Assembly: GCA_949051815.1 (NCBI GenBank)
Contig: CARQVR010000032.1
Span: 1-34,561, forward strand
Direction: 5' to 3'
Length of the DNA: 34,561 nucleotides
Source: an uncultured Lachnospiraceae bacterium
GTDB lineage: Bacteria; Bacillota; Clostridia; Lachnospirales; Lachnospiraceae
Below are positions 1 to 7,979 of this stretch, piece after piece. The notes under the pieces were generated by a model. It saw only the letters and a program-made list of their open reading frames with translations. It was not told the origin of the DNA and made no database searches. Positions within the stretch are counted from its first letter, which is position 1. Every line of letters starts with the position of its first letter. The translations under genes were made by a program, and so were the position numbers.

Positions 1-50
1 TGGACACCCTGATTAAGAGTCAGGTGCTCTACCAACTGAGCTAGCGGTGC
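1..50 (-). tRNA. tRNA-Lys (CTT), 3' end cut off by window edge
   Basis: Read on the minus strand from base 50, the sequence has a 7-nt acceptor strand GCACCGC, the TA and GCTC start of a D arm, the D loop AGTTGGTA and an anticodon stem CCTGA/TCAGG around the loop CTCTTAA. That gives anticodon CTT, which reads lysine codon AAG. The T arm and the 3' acceptor strand lie outside the window. The anticodon stem and loop are unambiguous, so the identity is firm although the gene is incomplete. Confidence 0.93.
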
Positions 51-77
51 GTGTCTTCTTTTGTATCAGCAAGAGTT

Positions 78-106
78 ATTATAGTATAATGTTTTCTGTA
101 ATGCAA
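78..106 (-). promoter_or_regulatory. sigma-A promoter of the tRNA-Lys gene
   Basis: On the minus strand TTGCAT (106-101) and TATAAT (83-78) are separated by 17 bases. Transcription would start about 20 bases upstream of the mature tRNA 5' end at base 50. The -10 box is perfect and the -35 box has two mismatches. Confidence 0.65.
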
Positions 107-153
107 GTGTTTTTTTAAAGAAATTTTAAGAATATTTCAAAATTTTTTAGTAT

Positions 154-182
154 TTGCATTTGAACGGCTGAAATGGTACATT
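154..182 (+). promoter_or_regulatory. candidate sigma-A promoter for tatD-rsmA
   Basis: TTGCAT (154-159) and TACATT (177-182) are 17 bases apart, with TGG just before the -10 box forming an extended -10 element. Transcription would start about 40 bases upstream of the TatD start codon at 230. Its position downstream of the divergent tRNA promoter suits the first gene of the + strand run. Confidence 0.5.
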
Positions 183-229
183 ATTCAAAGACTGAAATGG
201 TTGGATTTTGCCGGATAAGGAGAGGTTTT

Positions 230-994
230 ATGATTTTTGAAAGCCATGCGCACTATGATGATACGGATTTTGACGCGGACAGGGAGGAACTGCTTTCTTC
301 GCTTGCGGGAAACGGAATCGGCACAGTGATTAATATAGGAGCCAGCCTTGCCGGGAGTGAGGCGACCGTGAAGCTGGCGGAGCGGTATCCTTTTATATAC
401 GGAGCGGTCGGCGTGCACCCAAGTGAAGTGGAAGAACTTTCGGAGGAAGGCATGGAGCGGCTGCGGGAGCTGTGCGGCCATGAGAAGATCGTGGCGGTGG
501 GCGAGACCGGGCTGGATTACCATTACCCGGAGCCTGCGGTACTTTTACAGAAGGAGTGGTTTGCCAGACAGCTTGTGCTTGCGGCGGAGGTTAAACTCCC
601 CGTCGTTATCCATTCCAGGGAGGCGGCGAAGGACACGCTGGATATCATGCAGGCGCACCGGGCGGGGGAGATCGGCGGCGTGGTGCACTGCTTTTCCTAC
701 GGGAAGGAGATGGCGAGAGAATATCTGAACATGGATTTCTATTTCGGCATCGGCGGCGTCATTACCTTTAAGAATGCGAAGAAGCTGAAAGAGGCGGCGG
801 CGTATATTCCGATGGATAAGATTCTTCTGGAGACGGACAGTCCCTATCTTTCGCCGGAGCCGCACCGGGGGGCGCGCAATTCCTCGCTGAATCTTCCCTA
901 TGTGGCGGAGGCGATTGCGGAACTTAAGGGGATTTCCTGTGAGGAAGTGGTGGAGATTACGGAACAAAACGCGAGGCGGCTGTTCGGGCTGTGA
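230..994 (+). CDS. tatD: TatD family metal-dependent hydrolase (DNase)
   Basis: A 254-residue protein of the TatD family, metal-dependent TIM-barrel nucleases acting on DNA 3' ends in the cytoplasm. Visible family marks are the N-terminal metal-binding HAH (residues 6-8), GETGLDYHY in the middle, VIHSREA, GVVHCFSYG and the C-terminal ETDSPYLSP followed by HRGARN. Length is normal. ATG at 230 is chosen because AAGGAGAG lies a few bases upstream and the protein then begins MIFESHAHYDD, as the family does; an in-frame ATG at 173 has no ribosome binding site. The rsmA gene follows after 85 bases. In many Bacillota an RNase M5 gene (rnmV) lies between tatD and rsmA; none fits in the gap here. Confidence 0.93.
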   Translation: MIFESHAHYDDTDFDADREELLSSLAGNGIGTVINIGASLAGSEATVKLAERYPFIYGAVGVHPSEVEELSEEGMERLRELCGHEKIVAVGETGLDYHYPEPAVLLQKEWFARQLVLAAEVKLPVVIHSREAAKDTLDIMQAHRAGEIGGVVHCFSYGKEMAREYLNMDFYFGIGGVITFKNAKKLKEAAAYIPMDKILLETDSPYLSPEPHRGARNSSLNLPYVAEAIAELKGISCEEVVEITEQNARRLFGL

Positions 995-1079
995 GGGATG
1001 CGCCGACGGCTGTTTGGGGTTTTGCGCGGAAGCGCAGCACAATGGCTTATGACGGGAAAACCGGGAGAGAGAAATTTAT

Positions 1080-1946
1080 ATGGCTGATTTGGGAAATTTT
1101 ACGAAAACGTCGGAGATACTTGGAAAATATCAGTTCCGTATGCAGAAGAAATACGGGCAGAATTTTCTGATTGACGCCAATATCCTCGCAAAGATTGTGG
1201 AGGCGGCGCAGATTACGAAGGAGGACTGCGTTTTGGAGATCGGGCCGGGGATCGGCACCATGACGCAGTATCTGGCGGAGGCGGCGGAGCGGGTAATCGC
1301 CGTGGAAATTGACAGGGGACTTATTCCGATTCTGGAAGATACGCTGTCTGCGTATGATAACGTGACCGTTATGTGCGAGGATATTTTGAAGGTGGATCTC
1401 GCCGCGCTGGCGGAGGAAAACGGCGGGCGGCCCCTGAAAGTGGTGGCGAATCTGCCTTATTATATTACGACGCCGATTATTATGGCGCTTTTTGAGAGCC
1501 GGATGCCGCTTGCGAGCATCACGGTCATGGTACAGAGCGAAGTGGCGGACCGTATGCAGACGGGTCCTGGTTCCAAGGAGTACGGGGCGTTGTCGCTGGC
1601 GGTGCAGTATTACGCGAAGCCGGAGATTGTTGCAAGGGTGCCCGCATCCTGTTTTCTGCCGCGTCCAAACGTGGACAGCACCGTGGTGAGGCTGACGAGA
1701 TATGAGAAGCCGCCGGTGGAAGCGGATGACGAGGCGTTCCTGTTTGCCGTAATCCGAGCGTCCTTTAACCAGCGGCGAAAAACCCTTGCCAACGGCCTTG
1801 CCAATGCGGGGGGCTTAGGGGTGACGAGAGGACAGGTGGAAACGGCGCTGGCGGAGATGGAACTTTCGCCCACGGTGCGCGGAGAGACATTTACTTTAGA
1901 ACGGTTTTCGGAATTGTCCAACCGGCTTTTACGGCTGCGGAAGTGA
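1080..1946 (+). CDS. rsmA: 16S rRNA dimethyladenosine transferase RsmA/KsgA
   Basis: A 288-residue methyltransferase that dimethylates two adjacent adenines in the 3' terminal hairpin loop of 16S rRNA during small-subunit maturation. The N-terminal half carries the KYGQNFLID signature, the SAM-binding motif LEIGPGIGTMTQYL (about residues 51-65) and the acidic EID at the end of strand 2. The catalytic NLPYYIT motif is near residue 124. The C-terminal half contains FLPRPNVDS and the FNQRRKTLANGL segment typical of the family. The start ATG at 1080 has GGGAGAGA upstream. It lies 85 bases after tatD on the same strand and is probably cotranscribed with it. Length and motifs are complete, so the assignment is firm. 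Confidence 0.96.
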   Translation: MADLGNFTKTSEILGKYQFRMQKKYGQNFLIDANILAKIVEAAQITKEDCVLEIGPGIGTMTQYLAEAAERVIAVEIDRGLIPILEDTLSAYDNVTVMCEDILKVDLAALAEENGGRPLKVVANLPYYITTPIIMALFESRMPLASITVMVQSEVADRMQTGPGSKEYGALSLAVQYYAKPEIVARVPASCFLPRPNVDSTVVRLTRYEKPPVEADDEAFLFAVIRASFNQRRKTLANGLANAGGLGVTRGQVETALAEMELSPTVRGETFTLERFSELSNRLLRLRK

Positions 1947-2040
1947 GAGAAATATTCAGATAAAATACAAGATAAGGTAATATGATAACAGAACGGTTCC
2001 ATATATTGGGAGTGGAGGTACTATTTTTCGACGGATTTTG

Positions 2041-2069
2041 TTTACATTGACAAGGGACTATGGTAAACT
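2041..2069 (+). promoter_or_regulatory. sigma-A promoter upstream of the TPR protein gene
   Basis: TTTACA (2041-2046) and TAAACT (2064-2069) are 17 bases apart, with TGG before the -10 box giving an extended -10. Transcription would begin near 2076, downstream of the first in-frame TTG (2038). This supports the later TTG at 2137 as the real start of the following gene. Confidence 0.55.
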
Positions 2070-2136
2070 GAAACAGATAATAGGGTCATTGTGTAGACGG
2101 ATAAAACGGTTAAAGTACGTTGATGAGGTGGGTACC

Positions 2137-4689
2137 TTGGATAAGTTTGAATACAAAGCCAGCGCGGACGAGATCAAAGCGCTGATAGCAGAGGGAGAGT
2201 ACGCGGAGGCGGTAAAGATCGCGGATAAGATTGACTGGCGCAGGGTCAGGGGCGTTATGATGCTGTGCACGATCAGCGATCTGTATAAGATTAACAGGCG
2301 GTTTCAGGAGAGTAAGGACATTCTGCTGATGGCTTATGAAAAGCACCCTACGGGCAGACTGATTATTTATTCTCTGTGCGAGCTTTGTATTAAAATGGGT
2401 GAGTTCGATCAGGCAAGCGAATATTATAAGGAATTTGTGCAGATCGCGCCGAGAGATACGGGGCGCTATGTTTTGCAATACCGGCTTTACGAGGCGCTGG
2501 ACGTCAGCATAGAAGAGCGGATAGCGATTCTGGAGGAGTTTAAGAAGCGGGAGCCGAGAGAAAAGTGGGTGTATGAGCTGGCTTATCTCTATCACCGTAT
2601 CGGCCTTACCACGAAGTGCGTGGAGGAATGTGACGAAATGTTCCTCTGGTTCGGCGAGGGGCGGTATGTGATTAAGGCGTTGGAGTTAAAGGCGCTGCAT
2701 CAGCCGTTAAGCCCCGAGCAGCAGGAAAAATACGATGCTTACATAGAGGGAAGAAGCGCGGGAGAAGACGTGGACAACGTGGAGGAGGAGCCGGAAGAGG
2801 AGGATTTGCCGGACGAGATTTCCGGGGACACGCAGGTGGCGGAGGAGATTAGCCACGGACAGCCGGATATTGACGGGGAAGAGGAAGAGGTGCTGGCGGC
2901 GCCCACCACAGAACTGCCGGAAGTCAAAACGGTGGATGTGGGGCAGTATAACACCATTAATTTGCAGATGGCTCTGGCGGAGAGCATGAAAGAAGTTCTC
3001 GACGACGGGGAGGATCTTCCCGACAGTGCGTATGACACGGAAGCGCTGACGGATATGTCGGAGGATGTGGGTGAATTTGAGGAGGAAGAAGCCCCGGAGG
3101 ATTTGGCGGCGGCGGAGGTCCGGACAACAGAGGAACCGATACCTTTTGAGAGAGAAAAGGAGCGGAAAGAAGAACCGTCCATCACGGATGCGATCATCGC
3201 GCCTCTTCTGGAGGAGACGGCGAAGTTACCCAATGTAAACGCCTTAAATGAGGAAGAACTGCAGGCGGCTAACGAAGAGATCTTGCGGGAAGACACAGCG
3301 GTTTTTGACGCACAGAAAATCATAGAGGAAATGACGAGAGAGGCCGAGAGGCTGCAGGCCAGAGCGCTCAGGGAACAGGCGCTGGCAGCTTCCAGACCTA
3401 CGGAGTATGATAAGTATCTGGCGCAGGAGTACGACGGACAGATCAGTTTTGTACTGCCTGACGCGGAGAAGGTGGAGAAGCAGATCACCGGTCAGCTCAG
3501 TATCGACGATATTATGGCTGAGTGGGAGCAGTTGAAAAAGAACAATCAGGAGAAGCGGATGGAGGATGTCCGCCAGCATATTATGGCGCAGACGGGCAGC
3601 CTGTTTGCGAGCTTCGACGAGGCTACGAAGAACGGCCTGTTGGAAGAGCTGGAGAAGGCCTTTATGGCGGCGATTATGAAGGAATCCAGCAAAAATCCCC
3701 ATGTGAAAAAAGTGATTTTCCCGGAGGATGTGCCGGATGAGAAGGCGTCTCCCAAAAAGACGGCGGCTCCGGTTCAGGAGAAGCAGGAGACGGCAAGAGA
3801 GCCGGAGGAGACAGACGCTTTAGAGGACGCGGAGGCTTCAGAGGCGGACGTGAAGAAGTCTCCGGAGAAACCGGCAAGAGAAACGGCTCCGGCAAGAGAG
3901 CCGGAAGAGACCGAACCCGGGGGAGAGATCGCGAAGGACAGGGAACTCAGCCCGGAGGAGCAGGAGCTGTTTGGAAAATATGTGCATCAGCGCAAATCAA
4001 AGAAACAGTTGATTCATGTGCTGGATAATATGAGTCTGGCGTCCTGTACGGGGAATATCGTCATCACAGGTGAGGAGGAAACCACCACCATTTCTCTGGC
4101 GAAGGCGCTGATTCGGGAAATGCAGTACAATGACAGTAATTTTTCCGGAAAAGTGGCGAAGATTGAGGGTCATGTCCTGAATAAAAAGGATGTGGAGGCA
4201 ACGTTCTCCAAGATGGACGGCGGTGCGCTTATCATAGTGGAGGCCGCCAAATTGAAAGCGGCTACCGTGGCGTCCATGGTGAAAGCGCTTGAGAGGGAAA
4301 ATATGGGTCTTCTGGCGTTGATCGTAGGCGGCAAGACGGAAGTGAACGAGCTGCTTTCTAAAAACAGCGCGCTCGCGGCGATTTTTAACCTGAGAGTGGA
4401 TATTGAACCGCTGGACAACGAGGCGCTTGTGGCTTATGCGAAGCAGTATGCGGAGGATATGGAGTATTCCATTGATGAATTTGGCATTCTGGCGCTTCAC
4501 ACGAGAATTGCGGACAGACAGACAAGCGATCACGAGGTGACGCTTGCCGAGGTGAAGGATCTGGTGGACGAAGCCATCGAGTACGCCAATAAAAAAACGC
4601 CGAAACATTTTATGGATATTTTGCTCGCCAAGAGGTATGATGAAGAGGACATGATTATACTGCGCGAAAAAGACTTCATGCATTACTAA
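2137..4689 (+). CDS. Large TPR protein with acidic linker and degenerate AAA+-like C-terminal domain
   Basis: An 850-residue cytoplasmic protein of unknown function. Residues 1 to about 205 are helical pairs of TPR type (for example EGEYAEAVKIADKIDW and GEFDQASEYYKEFVQIAP). A long, very acidic, probably disordered region rich in Glu, Asp, Ala and Pro runs to about 630. The last 212 residues have the layout of an AAA+ domain of the CbxX/SpoVK kind, but the P-loop position reads GEEETTTIS and the Walker B position GALIIVEAA, so the lysine and the DE pair are missing. Start: TTG at 2137 with GAGGTGGG five bases upstream; the alternative TTG at 2038 lies upstream of the predicted transcription start. 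It precedes glgB by 51 bases. I infer a scaffold or regulatory role rather than ATP hydrolysis. Confidence 0.8.
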   Translation: MDKFEYKASADEIKALIAEGEYAEAVKIADKIDWRRVRGVMMLCTISDLYKINRRFQESKDILLMAYEKHPTGRLIIYSLCELCIKMGEFDQASEYYKEFVQIAPRDTGRYVLQYRLYEALDVSIEERIAILEEFKKREPREKWVYELAYLYHRIGLTTKCVEECDEMFLWFGEGRYVIKALELKALHQPLSPEQQEKYDAYIEGRSAGEDVDNVEEEPEEEDLPDEISGDTQVAEEISHGQPDIDGEEEEVLAAPTTELPEVKTVDVGQYNTINLQMALAESMKEVLDDGEDLPDSAYDTEALTDMSEDVGEFEEEEAPEDLAAAEVRTTEEPIPFEREKERKEEPSITDAIIAPLLEETAKLPNVNALNEEELQAANEEILREDTAVFDAQKIIEEMTREAERLQARALREQALAASRPTEYDKYLAQEYDGQISFVLPDAEKVEKQITGQLSIDDIMAEWEQLKKNNQEKRMEDVRQHIMAQTGSLFASFDEATKNGLLEELEKAFMAAIMKESSKNPHVKKVIFPEDVPDEKASPKKTAAPVQEKQETAREPEETDALEDAEASEADVKKSPEKPARETAPAREPEETEPGGEIAKDRELSPEEQELFGKYVHQRKSKKQLIHVLDNMSLASCTGNIVITGEEETTTISLAKALIREMQYNDSNFSGKVAKIEGHVLNKKDVEATFSKMDGGALIIVEAAKLKAATVASMVKALERENMGLLALIVGGKTEVNELLSKNSALAAIFNLRVDIEPLDNEALVAYAKQYAEDMEYSIDEFGILALHTRIADRQTSDHEVTLAEVKDLVDEAIEYANKKTPKHFMDILLAKRYDEEDMIILREKDFMHY

Positions 4690-4740
4690 ATGAAGCAGCT
4701 TATCATGGATTCTTAATGGATAAAAACAGGGGGTTAGGTT

Positions 4741-6720
4741 ATGGCAGTAAAGAAAGCGGCTAAGTCGTCGGGAGTGCAGAAAAAGCAGGTAAAGACGGCG
4801 CCAAAAAAAGCAGAGAAGGCAACGACGGAGGAGGTATTTATCTCCGAGGCGGACCAGTATGTGTTTGCGCAGGGAACACATTATGATATCTACAAAAAGC
4901 TGGGAGCGCATCCTTCTGTGGAAAACGGCGTGAAGGGTATGTTCTTCGCTGTGTGGGCGCCCAATGCCGCCAGCGTTCATGTGATCGGAACCTTTAACGG
5001 ATGGGATGAAGAAAAGCATGAGATGGAGAAGCTGGGTCCCGGCGGGATCTATAAGCTCTTTATTCCGGATGTGGGCGAGAATGAGCTTTACAAGTATCTG
5101 GTGCGGACGCCTGCGGGCGAAAAGCTTTATAAGGCGGATCCCTTTGCGAATTACGCGGAGATGCGCCCGGGCAATGCGTCAAAGACGTATGATATCAGCA
5201 AATTTAAGTGGTCGGACAGCACATGGATGGCAGACAGAGAAGGCAGGGACTATAATCAGGAGCCTATGGCGATTTACGAGTGCCATATCGGTTCATGGAT
5301 GAAACATCCTGACGGCACGGAAGAGGGATTTTATAACTACCGCGAGTTTGCGGACAGGATCGTGGAATATTTAAAGGAAATGCATTATACCCACATAGAG
5401 CTTATGGGTATTGCGGAATATCCCTTTGACGGTTCCTGGGGGTATCAGGTGACCGGTTACTATGCGCCCACCTCCAGACACGGCGATCCGTCGGACTTCA
5501 TGTATCTGATCAATAAGCTTCATAAAAATAAGATCGGCGTTATTCTGGACTGGGTTCCGGCACATTTTGCGACTGACGCGCACGGGCTTGGCTGCTTCGA
5601 CGGACAGTGCATTTTCGAGCATCCCGATCCGAGGATCGGCGAGCACCCGGACTGGGGCACAAAGATTTTTAACTATGCAAAGAATGAGGTCAGGAATTTC
5701 CTGATTGCGAATGTTCTCTACTGGATCAGAGAGTACCATATCGACGGCATCCGGATTGACGCTGTGGCGTCTATGCTTTATCTGGATTACAGCAAACAGG
5801 AAGGCCAGTGGGTGCCGAATAAGTACGGCGGCAGAGAAAATCTGGATGCGATTGAGTTCTTTAAGCACTTAAATTCCGTGGTGCACGGCGCATATCCAGG
5901 CTTCCTCACCATTGCGGAGGAATCTACGGCGTGGCCGAAGGTGACCGGCAAGGTGGAGGAGGACGGACTTGGCTTCAGCTTTAAGTGGAATATGGGATGG
6001 ATGCACGACTTCTGCGAATATATGAAGCTTGATCCGTATTTCCGCAAGAATAACCACTATGCCATGACCTTTGCCATGAGCTACAACAACAGCGAAAATT
6101 ATATTCTGCCGCTCTCCCACGACGAGGTGGTGCATCTGAAATGTTCGATGGTCAACAAGATGCCCGGCTATCCCGTGGATAAGTATGCAAACCTGCGTGT
6201 GGGCTACGGCTACATGATGGGGCATTCCGGCAAGAAGCTGCTCTTTATGGGACAGGATTTCGGTCAGGAGAGAGAGTGGAGCGAGACAAGGGAGCTTGAC
6301 TGGAATCTGCTTGGCGAAGAGCAGAATAAGGGTATGCACGAGTATGTGAAGGAGCTGCTTGCCCTGTACCGGAAGTATCCCGCTCTGTATACGATTGATA
6401 ACGACTGGGCGGGCTTCGAGTGGCTGAACGCTGACGATGCGGACCGCAGTACATACAGCTTTTACCGCAAGGACAAAACCGGCAAGAACAATATCATGTT
6501 CGTCCTCAACATGACCCCTATGAAATGGGAAAACTATAAGGTCGGGGTGCCGAAGAAGAAAAAGTATAAGCTGCTCTTAAACAGCGACGACAAGCGGTTT
6601 GGCGGAAACGGAAATGTGATTCCCGCTGAGATCACGGCAGTGAAAGAGACATGCAATTTTAAAGATTACAGTATTTCGTTTGACCTGCCGCCTTATACGG
6701 CTGCGATATTTGTATTCTAA
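4741..6720 (+). CDS. glgB: 1,4-alpha-glucan branching enzyme GlgB
   Basis: A 659-residue GH13 enzyme that makes alpha-1,6 branches in glycogen in the cytoplasm. After a Lys/Ala-rich tail (residues 1-30) comes the family 48 carbohydrate-binding module (GAHP, FAVWAPNAASVHVIG, FNGWD), then the catalytic barrel with region I DWVPAHF, region II DGIRIDAVASM (nucleophile Asp340), region III AEEST (acid/base Glu at 393/394) and region IV LSHDEVVH (Asp461), and an all-beta C-terminus. The start ATG has GGGGGTTAGG upstream. No other glycogen genes are nearby, so it appears to be separated from a glg operon. A strong terminator follows directly. The Lys-rich N-terminal tail is an extension relative to many GlgB proteins; its role is unknown. 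Confidence 0.96.
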   Translation: MAVKKAAKSSGVQKKQVKTAPKKAEKATTEEVFISEADQYVFAQGTHYDIYKKLGAHPSVENGVKGMFFAVWAPNAASVHVIGTFNGWDEEKHEMEKLGPGGIYKLFIPDVGENELYKYLVRTPAGEKLYKADPFANYAEMRPGNASKTYDISKFKWSDSTWMADREGRDYNQEPMAIYECHIGSWMKHPDGTEEGFYNYREFADRIVEYLKEMHYTHIELMGIAEYPFDGSWGYQVTGYYAPTSRHGDPSDFMYLINKLHKNKIGVILDWVPAHFATDAHGLGCFDGQCIFEHPDPRIGEHPDWGTKIFNYAKNEVRNFLIANVLYWIREYHIDGIRIDAVASMLYLDYSKQEGQWVPNKYGGRENLDAIEFFKHLNSVVHGAYPGFLTIAEESTAWPKVTGKVEEDGLGFSFKWNMGWMHDFCEYMKLDPYFRKNNHYAMTFAMSYNNSENYILPLSHDEVVHLKCSMVNKMPGYPVDKYANLRVGYGYMMGHSGKKLLFMGQDFGQEREWSETRELDWNLLGEEQNKGMHEYVKELLALYRKYPALYTIDNDWAGFEWLNADDADRSTYSFYRKDKTGKNNIMFVLNMTPMKWENYKVGVPKKKKYKLLLNSDDKRFGGNGNVIPAEITAVKETCNFKDYSISFDLPPYTAAIFVF

Positions 6721-6733
6721 ATTTATGATGGCG

Positions 6734-6765
6734 ACGGACGACCGGGTGACCGGCCGTCCGTTTTT
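6734..6765 (+). terminator. Rho-independent terminator of glgB
   Basis: A GC-rich hairpin starts 13 bases after the glgB stop: ACGGACG-A-CCGG, loop GTGA, then CCGG-CCGTCCGT, followed by five T. This is a textbook intrinsic terminator and separates glgB from the accessory region. Confidence 0.9.
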
Positions 6766-6788
6766 AGGTTGGAGAGCGGCGCTGATAC

Positions 6789-6817
6789 TTGACAAAGATA
6801 AGCTTGCGTGATAATCT
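6789..6817 (+). promoter_or_regulatory. strong sigma-A promoter of the small RNA candidate
   Basis: TTGACA (6789-6794) and TAATCT (6812-6817) are 17 bases apart, with TGA before the -10 box. The -35 box is perfect. It lies downstream of the glgB terminator and no open reading frame follows on this strand for 770 bases, so the transcript is not an mRNA for any gene I can see. Confidence 0.65.
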
Positions 6818-6823
6818 GGTTTC

Positions 6824-6889
6824 ATAAGAAGCGGTTTTGTACCATTTGCCTACATAGTAGGTTTGAATGGGTTACTCGCTTCTTTTTTT
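6824..6889 (+). ncRNA. candidate small structured RNA, about 66 nt
   Basis: From the predicted start near 6824 the RNA would fold almost completely: an 8-bp closing stem AAGAAGCG (6826-6833) with CGCTTCTT (6877-6884), an inner arm GTACCATT against AATGGGTTAC with two bulges, and an apical CCTAC-ATA-GTAGG hairpin, ending in seven T (6883-6889). Promoter, fold and T tract together suggest a real small transcript. It is antisense to the last 13 codons and stop of the broken gene at 6850-7376. Caution: the T tract is also the complement of the KKE codons of that gene, so part of the pattern could come from protein coding. Confidence 0.45.
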
Positions 6890-7376
6890 ATATCTGCCAA
6901 GTCATAGAGATACATTTTTCCGGTAGAAGTATGGTTAATGACTAAACGTCCGGAGTAAACGTTGTATAGATTTGTTTTTACATCGTTTTCATAAATTGGC
7001 AGAGCAAAATATGTAATATAATAGTACCATCCATTTTGGGCATCCGAACTGTGCTTTGTTTTGCGATTTTGACAATATGTTTTGTCTGTAGCAATTTTTA
7101 CATTTCCGGAATCGCCTGTACGGCATTTGCTTTAGCCTTAGCCCTTGCTCCGCGTAAGGTTCTGGTGTATTTTGAGGATGAAAATTCGTTAGGAAAATGT
7201 TTGCCGACATATATAATATCTTTGCTTTCAGTTATTTCAACAACAATGCCTATGTACTGTTTTAAATAGTTTTCTACGTCATGCCAATTAATGTTCTGCT
7301 TGTTAACAAAAATGATATCGGGAATCAGAATAATAGATTTTCCCCTTTCATCGTGTGTAATTATTGAATTTGGCAT
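6850..7376 (-). pseudogene. frameshifted gene of a mobile-element-associated hypothetical family (possibly BECR nuclease-like)
   Basis: From ATG at 7376 (AAAGGTGG upstream) the frame runs 92 residues and stops at 7098-7100, right after a segment ending KANAVQAIPEM. Shifting by one base near 7094-7100, the next frame continues for 82 residues with the expected family continuation: IATDK, then DAQNGWYYY, FALPIYEND, LYNVYSGRL and KMYLYDLADIKKEAS, and stops at 6850. One missing base would restore a protein of about 175 residues. From memory this resembles proteins found in Lachnospiraceae mobile elements and domains at the ends of polyvalent phage proteins, some of which are proposed BECR-fold nucleases; that link is tentative. 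A sequencing error in the A5 run is possible. Confidence 0.75.
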
Positions 7377-7408
7377 ATATTTGTATCCACCTTTCGTTTG
7401 GGTTTTTT

Positions 7409-7434
7409 ATTGTAGTACACATGGGGATTGTCAA
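7409..7434 (-). promoter_or_regulatory. weak candidate promoter of the frameshifted gene
   Basis: On the minus strand TTGACA (7434-7429) is followed after 14 bases by TACAAT (7414-7409). Both boxes are good but the spacing is shorter than the usual 16-18. The -10 lies in TGTAGTAC (plus-strand reading, 7411-7418), a motif that recurs at 7559-7566 in the promoter of the BlaI-type regulator, so one repressor might bind both. Confidence 0.3.
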
Positions 7435-7539
7435 AGCGAAACCGGAATGGTTTCATAAAAGATGATATCCCAGATATGCTGGGTAAAGTGTAGCAGAGGG
7501 GAATTGTTGTGTCAAGGGCGGATTCCTGTTTCTTTTGCA

Positions 7540-7568
7540 TTGACAGGTCTACGGGCATGTAGTACCAT
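7540..7568 (+). promoter_or_regulatory. promoter with operator-like inverted repeat before the BlaI-type regulator
   Basis: TTGACA (7540-7545) and TACCAT (7563-7568) are 17 bases apart. The spacer holds an inverted repeat CTAC-N6-GTAG (7549-7562) ending at the -10 box. BlaI/MecI repressors bind short dyads within their own promoters, so autorepression by the gene product at 7590 is likely. The operator assignment is an inference from position and symmetry. Confidence 0.6.
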
Positions 7569-7589
7569 GAAATAAAGGAGGGTCAGATC

Positions 7590-7979
7590 ATGAATGAAGT
7601 ACTGCTTTCCGACTCCGAAAAAGAGATTTTGGAGTGGATGTGGAAGGAAGACAGAGAGTATTCCTACAGGGACATTGCGGCACAGTTTGGGGAGAACTCG
7701 GAAAAGGGATGGAAAAAACAGACTGTGTCCACATTTTTAACGCGGATGGAACAAAAGGGTGTCATATCTGTCCGGTGTGAAGGGGAAGAACGATTCAAGA
7801 AAAGACGGTATTTTAAGGCAGCATTAAACAGACAGCAGTACGAAAGGGAACGGGCGAGACGTCTTCTGGATTTCTATTTTGACGGATCCCTGAACCGGTT
7901 TATAGCTGCACTGAATGGAGGTGAGAAGCTGCGCGGTGAGGAAGCGGACGGACTGAGAAAGTTTCTGGAGGACATGTGA
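7590..7979 (+). CDS. BlaI/MecI/CopY family transcriptional repressor
   Basis: A 129-residue winged-helix repressor. Residues 1-75 hold the DNA-binding domain (LSDSEKEILEWMW, then KKQTVSTFLTRMEQKGVI as recognition helix and wing approach, then a basic RFKKRRYF); the rest is the dimerisation region, the part cleaved or inactivated in BlaI/MecI signalling. ATG at 7590 has AAGGAGGG seven bases upstream. Its stop overlaps the start of the M56 peptidase gene (TGATG), the usual repressor-sensor pairing. No beta-lactamase or penicillin-binding protein gene is nearby, so the regulon is probably not beta-lactam resistance; the secreted protein at 9313 is the best candidate target in the window. Confidence 0.9.
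   Translation: MNEVLLSDSEKEILEWMWKEDREYSYRDIAAQFGENSEKGWKKQTVSTFLTRMEQKGVISVRCEGEERFKKRRYFKAALNRQQYERERARRLLDFYFDGSLNRFIAALNGGEKLRGEEADGLRKFLEDM

Noticed and set aside
2038..2136. Upstream TTG start for the TPR protein
   Set aside because: The nearest ribosome binding site is about 19 bases away and the predicted promoter (2041-2069) lies downstream of it; TTG 2137 has a well placed site.
3997..5019. 340-codon minus-strand open frame across the TPR protein and glgB
   Set aside because: Antisense to two well supported genes, His/Leu/Arg-rich shadow composition, no start signals.
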